Below are positions 52,474 through 64,000 of a stretch of 64,000 nucleotides of DNA, one piece after another. The notes under the pieces were generated by a model. That model had not been told where the DNA came from, ran no database searches, and worked only from the letters and a program-made list of their open reading frames with translations. The position numbers and the translations under genes were made by a program. The DNA comes from Streptomyces sp. NRRL B-3428. Its GTDB lineage: Bacteria; Actinomycetota; Actinomycetes; Streptomycetales; Streptomycetaceae. The stretch lies in contig JOGW01000006.1 of NCBI GenBank assembly GCA_000721375.1, positions 240,187 through 304,186 of the forward strand, in the 5' to 3' direction. Position 1 is the stretch's first letter. Each line of letters opens with the position of its first letter.

Positions 52474-53591
52474 ATGCACGTCACGCATCTGTCGCTGGCC
52501 GACTTCCGGTCCTACGCCCGGGTCGAGGTTCCGCTCGACCCGGGCGTCACCGCGTTCGTGGGCCCCAACGGGCAGGGCAAGACGAATCTGGTGGAGGCCG
52601 TCGGCTATCTGGCCACGCTGGGGAGTCATCGTGTCTCCTCGGACGCTCCGCTCGTACGGATGGGCGCCGAGCGCGCGATCATCCGTGCGGCGGTCCGCCA
52701 GGGCGATCGGCAGCAGCTGGTCGAGCTCGAGTTGAACCCGGGCAAGTCCAACCGGGCGCGTATCAACAGGTCTTCGCAGGTCAGGCCGCGCGATGTGCTT
52801 GGCATAGTGCGTACGGTGCTGTTCGCGCCCGAGGATCTGGCCCTGGTGAAGGGCGACCCGGGTGAGCGTCGCAAGTTCCTGGACGAGCTGGTCACGGCGC
52901 GCTCCCCGCGTATGGCCGCGGTCCGCTCCGACTACGACCGGGTGCTCAAGCAGCGCAACACCCTGCTCAAGTCCGCCGCGATGGCGCGCCGGCACGGCGG
53001 CCGCTCGATGGATCTGTCCACACTCGACGTGTGGGACCAGCATCTGGCCGGTGTGGGCGCCGAGTTGCTGGCCCAGCGGCTCGACCTGATCGCCGCGTTG
53101 CAGCCGCTGGCCGACAAGGCGTATGAGCAACTGGCGCCCGGCGGTGGTCCGTTGGCGCTGGAGTACAAGCCGTCCGCGGAAGGTGCGGGGACCGGTCGCG
53201 AGGAGTTGTACGAGCAGTTGCTCGCCGCTCTCGCCGGCGTACGCAAGCAGGAGATCGAGCGCGGGGTGACGCTGGCCGGGCCGCACCGCGACGATCTGGT
53301 GCTCAAGCTCGGCGATCTGCCCGCCAAGGGGTACGCGAGCCACGGCGAGTCCTGGTCGTACGCGCTGGCCTTGCGCCTTGCCTCGTACGACTTGCTTCGC
53401 ACGGAGGGCAACGAGCCGGTGCTCGTACTCGACGATGTGTTCGCCGAGCTGGACACGCGTCGGCGCGAACGACTCGCCGAAATGGTGGCGCCGGGCGAGC
53501 AGGTCCTGGTGACGGCCGCCGTCGAGGACGACGTACCGGAAGTGCTGACCGGAGTGCGCTACGCCGTGGCGCAAGGCGAGGTGACCCGCGT

Positions 53592-53595
<4 letters not shown>
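52474..53595 (+). CDS. recF: DNA replication and repair protein RecF
   Basis: 373 residues from ATG 52474 with GGGGGAGG upstream. [16 protein letters not shown] and Walker [14 protein letters not shown] at the N-terminus; the ABC signature region [10 protein letters not shown] and Walker [12 protein letters not shown] near the C-terminus. An SMC-like ATPase that helps RecA load at gaps. It overlaps the DUF721 gene by 4 bases. Confidence 0.96.
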
Positions 53596-56515
<2,920 letters not shown>

Positions 56516-56553
56516 GTCGGTCACGTACCGCTTCGAAAGGATCTTGAACGGCC

Positions 56554-59172
<2,619 letters not shown>

Positions 59173-59189
59173 CGCGAGGAGTGCAGGAC

Positions 59190-59825
59190 GTGAGTGGAGC
59201 CACGGGCGCCGGTACGAACGGACCCGGACCGGAAGGCGGCCGTGGCCCCGCCGAGTCCCAGCACGCAGCGCAGGGGGGAACAGTGACGGACACGCGAGGA
59301 CCGCACACCGCTCAGGCGGAGTATGCCGCCGGGCCGCTGCCCGGGGAGCGCCAGCCGCAGCAGCCGGCCGGTCCGTATCACCCGCCGCAGGCCTATCCGG
59401 CGCCGCCGGAGGGTGCGGTACGCCGTGCGCGTACGGGCGCGCGTACGACGCCTCGTACCCGCAAGGCACGCCTTCGGGTCGCGAAGGCCGACCCGTGGTC
59501 GGTCATGAAGGTGAGCTTCCTGCTCTCCATCGCGCTGGGCATCTGCACGATCGTCGCGGCCGCCGTGCTGTGGATGGTCATGGACGCCATGGGCGTCTTC
59601 TCCACGGTCGGCGGGACGATCTCGGAGGCCACGGGGTCGAACGAGTCCAACGGCTTCGACCTCCAGGCCTTCCTGTCGCTGCCGCGGGTCCTGATGTTCA
59701 CCTCGGTCATTGCGGTGATCGATGTGGTCCTCGCCACGGCGCTCGCCACGCTCGGAGCGTTCATCTACAACCTCTCCGCCGGTTTCGTGGGCGGTATCGA
59801 GCTCACGCTCGCCGAGGACGAGTAG
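59190..59825 (+). CDS. DUF3566-family membrane protein
   Basis: 211 residues from GTG 59190; GTG 59283, with a strong GGGGGGAA site, is another good start. A disordered Pro/Gln-rich N-terminus precedes a membrane helix (VSFLLSIALGICTIVAAAVLW) and a second one (VIAVIDVVLATALATLGAFIYNL). DUF3566 proteins are always near gyrA in actinobacteria, function unknown. It is the last gene of the dnaN-to-gyrA strand. Confidence 0.85.
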   Translation: MSGATGAGTNGPGPEGGRGPAESQHAAQGGTVTDTRGPHTAQAEYAAGPLPGERQPQQPAGPYHPPQAYPAPPEGAVRRARTGARTTPRTRKARLRVAKADPWSVMKVSFLLSIALGICTIVAAAVLWMVMDAMGVFSTVGGTISEATGSNESNGFDLQAFLSLPRVLMFTSVIAVIDVVLATALATLGAFIYNLSAGFVGGIELTLAEDE

Positions 59826-59876
59826 CGCTTCCGGCCTGGCCGGGAGTGGGTCCGGGACCAGCCGGTTCTATCGATT

Positions 59877-59905
59877 TTGGGACTGGGCACGTCGTGCGCT
59901 AATCT
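59877..59905 (+). promoter_or_regulatory. Weak promoter-like pair upstream of tRNA-Ile
   Basis: TTGGGA at 59877-59882 and TAATCT at 59900-59905 with a 17-base spacer, 41 bases before the tRNA. Match is only partial. Confidence 0.35.
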
Positions 59906-59945
59906 TCAGAGGTCAGCGCGCGGGACATACACCGCAGAGCGCGGC

Positions 59946-60019
59946 GGGGCTATAGCTCAGTTGGTTAGAGCGCATCCCTGATAAGGATGAGGCCACAGGT
60001 TCAAATCCTGTTAGCCCCA
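59946..60019 (+). tRNA. tRNA-Ile (GAT anticodon)
   Basis: 74 nucleotides folding into a cloverleaf: acceptor GGGGCTA/TAGCCCC, D arm TAGCTCAGTTGGTTAGAGC, anticodon stem CATCC/GGATG with loop CTGATAA (anticodon GAT at 59980-59982), and T arm AGGTTCAAATCCT. CCA is not encoded. A tRNA-Ile in this place after gyrA is conserved in actinobacteria; the tRNA-Ala that often follows is absent within this window. Confidence 0.97.
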
Positions 60020-60023
60020 CATT

Positions 60024-60065
60024 CGACGAAGACCCCCAGCCGGTGATGGCTGGGGGTCTTCGTCG
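60024..60065 (+). terminator. Terminator after tRNA-Ile
   Basis: 18-bp perfect stem (60024-60041 with 60048-60065) and a 6-base loop GGTGAT, 5 bases past the tRNA. Confidence 0.92.
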
Positions 60066-60092
60066 TATACGCCTGATGCCGCCTCCAGCGGC

Positions 60093-60379
60093 CGCGCGGT
60101 CGAGGTGTTCTTCTGCCAGAACGATCCCGGACTGTGCGACGACTGGGACGCCGCCTCGGGCGGTAGCCAGCGGTTCCTGTGCAGCTGGGTGGCGAGGCGA
60201 CATGGCTCCAGGGCGACGAGACGCCCGACTGCGCCGGCTGCACCACACCCATGACCTTCGTGGCATCCCTGGAAGAGGGCCACGGCTACGAGACCGACGC
60301 GAACTTCGGGGGCGGCGGACTCGGCTACGTCTTCGCCTGCCGCTCTTGCGCGCGAGCCGCGTTCCTCTGGCAGCGCTGA
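60093..60379 (+). pseudogene. Remnant of a DUF1963-like protein
   Basis: One frame reads VEVFFCQNDPGLCDDWDAASG, and a second frame from about 60179 reads GGEATWLQGDETPDCAGC and NFGGGGLGYVFACRSCARAAFLWQR, with paired CxxC. Both are recognisable parts of one C-terminal region, but a frameshift or deletion near 60165-60179 separates them and the N-terminus is gone. Confidence 0.7.
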
Positions 60380-61142
60380 CGCCCGGGCGGGGCGGCTGCT
60401 GACCACCAGGGCGAGGCCGAGGGCTTCGCGTCACGCGTCACCGATGCGCCCGAGGGCCTCCTCCGTGGCGTCGCCGGATGGTGCCGGCGGAAACGGAGGC
60501 GCGCGTCGGGTTCCAGGGTGAGCCGGTGGTCCATCGCCGGTTCGTCAGTCTGAGGCGTACGGCGTCGGACGTGAGTCGTCGTACTCGGCCAACTGCCGTG
60601 GTCGTCGCTGCTGTCGCTGTTCTCTGTCGTCGTCTTCTACGGCCAGGAGCGACCGGGAGCCTGACGATTCGGGACCTCGCTGCGGTCCGGTCGTCAGCCG
60701 ATCAGTGGGCTGTGTCGTGCCGTTGTCCGCGCCTTCGACCGGGTGGCGCATGACGGCGCTCCGGTGGGCGGTAGCTGACACAGCGGGGTCAGTCGTCCAG
60801 GCCCTGCTTCTTCTCCCTGCCTGCGGCTCCGTCTACTGCGCTGGTTCGGGCTGTCATGTCAGTGCTGCGAGATCTGTGCTGCGAGGCCTGTGCTGCGAGG
60901 CCTGTATTGCGAGGCCTGTATTGCGAGGCCTGTGCTGTCCGGTCTGTGTCGCCAGGCTTGTACTGCGGGCCTGTGCTGTCAGGGGCGGACCCTGACGGAC
61001 TGCTCTGCAGGGCTTCCTGGAGCGGTCGGGAGGGCTTCGGTCAGGACCGACCTCTTGGGCCGAGTCGGGACCATCCACTTGAGCCGGGTCGAGAGTGGCC
61101 GTGTGGGTCAAGAAGCCCGGTGGCGCACGGAGTTGCCGGGCT
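60380..61142. other. Degenerate stretch without a supported gene
   Basis: About 760 bases follow the DUF1963 relic. Open frames exist on both strands, but none has a convincing ribosome site, conserved motif or natural length. It contains the 14-bp tandem repeat at 60863-60973. Confidence 0.5.
60863..60973. repeat. 14-bp tandem repeat, about eight copies
   Basis: Units of the type TGCTGCGAGGCCTG repeat from 60863: seven 14-bp copies with a few changes (TATTGCGAGGCCTG appears twice), then a 13-bp copy to 60973. The array is non-coding as far as I can see. Confidence 0.85.
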
Positions 61143-61535
61143 TCAGTCGTTGCCGTGGTGCTGTGTGGCGCCCTGCTTCGTTTCGTACGTGGTGAGCGCG
61201 GTGTCCTCGTTCAGCCAGCTGTGTTCGCGGGTGTCGGCGCGGTGGCGGGCTTCGGCGCGCGGGATCTTCAGGCTGCGGGAGGACGGTGAGCTGTTGTGTG
61301 CCTCGGCGCGGATGCGCTGCTTCATCGTCGGCGGTCTCGACGAGTCGTAGGGCCGGGTGAGGAGGGAGGCCGGCACGGGGTGTGCGGCCGGGGCGCTCGT
61401 CGCCGGGTTGCCGGCGTCGGAGGTCTGCGGTACGGCCGCGGCGGCCTCGGTCGTGATGAGTCCCAGCGAGGCGAAGAAGGCGATCAGCGCGCTGACGAGC
61501 GCGGACCACAGGCGGGTGGCCTTGGTGGCAGCCAT
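61143..61535 (-). CDS. Small secreted protein
   Basis: 130 residues from ATG 61535 with AAAGGAAAG upstream. MAATKATRLWSALVSALIAF begins a signal-like hydrophobic segment with FFASLGLITTEAAAAVP as a likely cleavage region. The rest is polar and has no fold I recognise; it resembles the small DUF6344-type proteins of Streptomyces, tentatively. It is divergent from the DLW-39 gene. Confidence 0.65.
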   Translation of the reverse strand: MAATKATRLWSALVSALIAFFASLGLITTEAAAAVPQTSDAGNPATSAPAAHPVPASLLTRPYDSSRPPTMKQRIRAEAHNSSPSSRSLKIPRAEARHRADTREHSWLNEDTALTTYETKQGATQHHGND

Positions 61536-61931
61536 GGTCTTTCCTTTCGGATCGGTCGTGCGAGGTGGGTCGTCCGCCCCATTCGGGTCGGACGATTTGC
61601 GTACTTTCCTCATGATGTGTACGCAGGACTTGAAGTGGGGGAGCTGCCGCCGTGATTCGCCGATCTTCAGATGAACACCACCCGTTCGGCCGCCCAAGGG
61701 CCCTTTTGGTCCCGGAGAGCGCAGTTTTGTCCGTACGAGGGGTGAAAGCGGCGAACGTCACAGAGTCGCACGGGGGTGTCGAGGGACCCCGTCGAAGCCT
61801 TCTCCCGCAGGTCGACTGCGGTGCGGCGGGCGGGAGTTGGGTCCACGGCGAGGGCGTCGGGCGGCCATCCTCGGTGTGTATAGTCGGGCGCCAGAAGGTC
61901 CCCTACGTCAAAGGAAAGACGAGGTAGCGCG
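61536..61931. other. Divergent promoter region, no gene seen
   Basis: About 400 bases between the small secreted protein and the DLW-39 gene. It must contain promoters for both. I see no strong hairpin, parS or DnaA box. Confidence 0.45.
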
Positions 61932-62060
61932 GTGAAGAAGCTTCTCCTGGTCGCACTGGCCGCCATCGGCGGGCTCCTCGTGTACCGCCAGATCCAGGCG
62001 GATCGCGCCGAGCAGGATCTGTGGACGGAGGCGACTGACTCCGTGCCCAGCGGTTCGTGA
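61932..62060 (+). CDS. DLW-39 family small protein
   Basis: 42 residues, GTG 61932 to TGA 62060: KKLLLVALAAIGGLLVYRQ is a membrane helix and RAEQDLWTEATD carries the DLW motif that names the family. Found downstream of gyrA in actinobacteria. Function unknown. A clear GAGGTAGCG lies upstream. Confidence 0.85.
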   Translation: MKKLLLVALAAIGGLLVYRQIQADRAEQDLWTEATDSVPSGS

Positions 62061-62084
62061 GTCCGATTACGTCTCTTTGCACTT

Positions 62085-62110
62085 GCCCCGGTCGCACTGG
62101 CGACCGGGGC
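62085..62110 (+). terminator. Terminator after the DLW-39 gene
   Basis: 11-bp stem GCCCCGGTCGC/GCGACCGGGGC with an ACTG loop, followed by TTTGTGTTG. Confidence 0.9.
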
Positions 62111-62340
62111 TTTGTGTTGCGTGCTGTGCGGCTGTGTGCTCAGTGTGACTACGAACCGTTCCTCCGTCGTCACTGACTGTCCTTTTTGTTCGCTTGCGTG
62201 AATCTTCTGGTTGCGCATGTGAACGGGTCCGGAGTGGGGCCGTTGCGCTGGTCATGAGCCGGCCGCGCCTCGGCATTCGCTGACAGTGCCGCGGCCGTCG
62301 CGGCAGGATGAGAGCGGCCCGGGCGAAGGCGAGGAGCACT

Positions 62341-63606
62341 GTGACGATGCGGCGCGGCAGAGGGCGTACAGCGGTGGTGGCGGCGTTCACCGTGTGTGCC
62401 GTGGTGGTGCTTTCGGTGCAACCGGCGGCCGCGGAGCCCTATCCGTACGGCTTCCCGGACGGAACCCGCAGCGTCGAGGGCGCGAGCGGCCCCGGCGGGG
62501 CCCCGGTCCTTGCCGCCGACGCCACGTATCGCAGCACGATCGCGCCCGGGCAGCGGGTGCACTACCGCGTCGAGCTGGATGCCGCCTCGTCCGCGTATGT
62601 CTCGGCGGTGGCGCTGCCGCGGCTCGACGATCAGGTGGCCTTCGGCGACGGGCTCGCCGTGCGTCTGGAGGGTGCGGACGGTGGGCGGTGCGGGTCCGAC
62701 ACCGCCGGGTTCGGGTCCGCCGACTATCCACGGCCGCTGGTGGCGTCCGTGGAACGGCTGGTCGAGCAGGGCAGTACGCGGTGTCAGGCGGCCGGGACGT
62801 ACACCGTGGTCGTCGAGCGTGCGGACGGCGGCAGGGCGGCCTCGGACGAGTCGTGGGACCTGGAGCTGGACTTCGTCAACGAACCGGCGGTGAAGGGTCC
62901 GCCGGCGAGCGCGAAGCCCTCCGGGGCGGCGCCGGGCGCCGGGTCGCTGCCCGAGGGGGCGGCGAAGGAGCGGCAGGGCGGTACGAGTTTCCATGATGCG
63001 GTCGCCGTCGGGCCCGGGGTGTGGCGTGGGCAGGTCGAGCCGGGGCGGACGCTCTTCTACAAGGTGCCTGTCGACTGGGGTCAGCGGCTTGCGGCCGGTG
63101 CGGAGCTGACCGGAGTCGGGGGCAAGGGCTCGGTCGGCGCGGCGCTGCGCCTCGGGCTGCACAATCCGGCCCGCGCCGAAGTGGCCGCCGATCAGCCCTC
63201 TTTGAGCGGTACGGGGGCCATGGCCACGCTCGACGGGGTGCCGGCGGTGGCGTACGAGAACCGCCTGGCGTCGGCGCCGAAGGTGAAGGGGATGCGGTTT
63301 GCCGGGGCGTACTACCTGCAGGTGACGCTGAGCCCGGAGCTCGCCGGGAAGTACGGTGACGGGCCGTTGGACGTCACGCTGCGGGTCGGTGTCGAGGGTG
63401 CGGCCGGGGACGGGCCCTCCTACGAGGGGGATCCGGGGATCTTCCAGGTCGAGGACGGGGCCGGGCAGGGCGGAGGCGTCGGCGAGGGCAGCGGGCGGGA
63501 CCGTGGGATGCAGGTCGTGGCCGCGGTGGGGATCGGGCTCGGGACGGCGCTGGTGCTGTGGCTGGCGGTGTGGGCTGTGGTGGGGCGGCGGCGGGCTGAG
63601 TTGTGA
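62341..63606 (+). CDS. Secreted, C-terminally membrane-anchored protein of unknown function
   Basis: 421 residues from GTG 62341 with GCGAGGAG upstream (ATG 62308 also in frame). Signal peptide TAVVAAFTVCAVVVLSVQP with AAAEPYPYG after it. Two beta-rich repeat halves (TYRSTIAPGQRVHYRVELDA and GVWRGQVEPGRTLFYKVPVDW) look like tandem carbohydrate- or protein-binding folds. One membrane helix near the end (VVAAVGIGLGTALVLWLAVWAVVG) is followed by a basic tip. No known family is recognised with confidence. Confidence 0.75.
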   Translation: MTMRRGRGRTAVVAAFTVCAVVVLSVQPAAAEPYPYGFPDGTRSVEGASGPGGAPVLAADATYRSTIAPGQRVHYRVELDAASSAYVSAVALPRLDDQVAFGDGLAVRLEGADGGRCGSDTAGFGSADYPRPLVASVERLVEQGSTRCQAAGTYTVVVERADGGRAASDESWDLELDFVNEPAVKGPPASAKPSGAAPGAGSLPEGAAKERQGGTSFHDAVAVGPGVWRGQVEPGRTLFYKVPVDWGQRLAAGAELTGVGGKGSVGAALRLGLHNPARAEVAADQPSLSGTGAMATLDGVPAVAYENRLASAPKVKGMRFAGAYYLQVTLSPELAGKYGDGPLDVTLRVGVEGAAGDGPSYEGDPGIFQVEDGAGQGGGVGEGSGRDRGMQVVAAVGIGLGTALVLWLAVWAVVGRRRAEL

Positions 63607-63802
63607 GGGGGGTGTCGTGCTCGGCTGAGTTCGTGCGCGGCAGAGTCGTGAGGGGGCGAGTCGTGCTCGGATGAGTCGTGCGCGACTGAGTGGAATCCGG
63701 TGTTGTCAGTGGGCGCCGATAGCCTGGAAAGGGCTTCGGCCCCCGGGCGGGAGGGGACTGTCCGGGGCCCTTCGAGCTGGATCGGACCTGGGGCGAGCCG
63801 GA
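63607..63802. other. Short spacer with direct repeats and a weak hairpin
   Basis: GTCGTGCTCGG-TGAG-type words recur at about 63616 and 63660. A GGCCCCCGG/CCGGGGCC stem near 63738-63770 may be a terminator between the convergent genes. No gene is seen. Confidence 0.45.
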
Positions 63803-64000
63803 TCAGAGCTGAGCCAGGGCCCAGAAGCCGACCGTGAAGCAGAGCGCCGCCAGGAGCAGCACCGGGACGGCGACCTTGGCGGGCGGGCCCGCGCGGCGTC
63901 TGCGGGGGCGTGCGCGGTGAACAGGGCGGTTCTGGGCGGGCGTTGGGGGTGCCTGGGCCGGGATGTGGGGGGCGGGGGGCGCCTGGACGGTGTACGGGCG
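63803..64000 (-). CDS. C-terminal end of a membrane-anchored proline-rich protein (partial)
   Basis: 65 codons run from the window edge to the stop at 63803. A Pro/Ala-rich stretch (VQAPPAPHIPAQAPPTPAQ) and a basic RARPRRRRAGPP segment precede a terminal membrane helix (VAVPVLLLAALCFTVGFWAL). The start lies outside the window, so the protein cannot be identified. Confidence 0.6.
   Translation of the reverse strand, partial: RPYTVQAPPAPHIPAQAPPTPAQNRPVHRARPRRRRAGPPAKVAVPVLLLAALCFTVGFWALAQL

Noticed and set aside
60854..61111. Minus-strand frame with repeated QHRPR words
   Set aside because: The repeats come from the 14-bp tandem array read through; no ribosome site or natural protein features.
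61296..61655. Plus-strand frames opposite the small secreted protein
   Set aside because: Low-complexity antisense frames, no start signal; the minus strand has a signal peptide and good ribosome site.
62170..63162. Long minus-strand frame opposite the secreted protein
   Set aside because: Arg/Pro/His-rich shadow typical of GC-rich antisense; the plus strand has a clear signal peptide and membrane anchor.

Overview
The window is the chromosomal replication-origin region of a high-GC actinobacterium, almost certainly a Streptomyces. The evidence is the core gene order rpmH-rnpA-yidD-yidC-jag-rsmG-parA-parB facing dnaA-oriC-dnaN-gnd-recF-DUF721-gyrB-gyrA, a DnaA with a very long disordered domain II, an oriC rich in variants of the box TTGTCCACA, many GTG starts, and 14 exact copies of the Streptomyces parS sequence GTTTCACGTGAAAC. 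The species cannot be named from sequence alone.

Layout. Positions 1-11.4 kb are accessory: a globin-reductase (cut by the window edge), a HAD phosphatase, acetyltransferases, an HbpS-like heme-binding protein, an MFS/MarR divergent pair, a serine beta-lactamase-like hydrolase, a decayed quinone oxidoreductase, and a TetR-controlled FAD monooxygenase/RibD-like cassette. Positions 11.4-16.7 kb hold replication and translation genes (dnaB, a MATE exporter, rpsF-ssb-rpsR-rplI). Positions 16.9-28.4 kb hold envelope genes: a FemX-type peptidoglycan bridge enzyme, an alanine-racemase-like protein, a GT87-type glycosyltransferase, a class A penicillin-binding protein, and PadR plus inositol-phosphate synthase. 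Positions 28.5-40.6 kb hold a conserved actinobacterial cluster: CCA-adding enzyme, DUF6049 protein, MurJ flippase, pseudokinase, SigM-like sigma factor, zinc-finger anti-sigma factor, thioredoxin reductase, thioredoxin. Positions 40.9-46.9 kb hold the parB/parA to rpmH strand, 47.3-59.8 kb dnaA to gyrA and DUF3566, and 59.9-64 kb a tRNA-Ile, a degenerate tract with a pseudogene and a 14-bp tandem repeat, and small secreted or membrane proteins.

How it works together. DnaA binds the roughly 20 boxes in oriC (49427-50299), DnaB and DnaN build the replisome, GyrAB relieves supercoiling, and ParB loads on the parS sites and is moved by ParA to segregate the origin. All perfect parS sites lie on the dnaA-upstream side of oriC. 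MurJ, FemX, the PBP and the pseudokinase point to peptidoglycan precursor export and assembly. TrxBA has an exact SigR-type disulfide-stress promoter.

I found no CRISPR array, insertion sequence, prophage or clearly new multi-gene system. The less expected observations are parS sites at the exact centres of long perfect palindromes between convergent genes, parS-encoded peptide linkers in the anti-sigma factor and ParA/ParB, a DnaA-box-like cluster upstream of dnaB, a 36-bp near-palindrome between dnaN and gnd, and two decayed genes.
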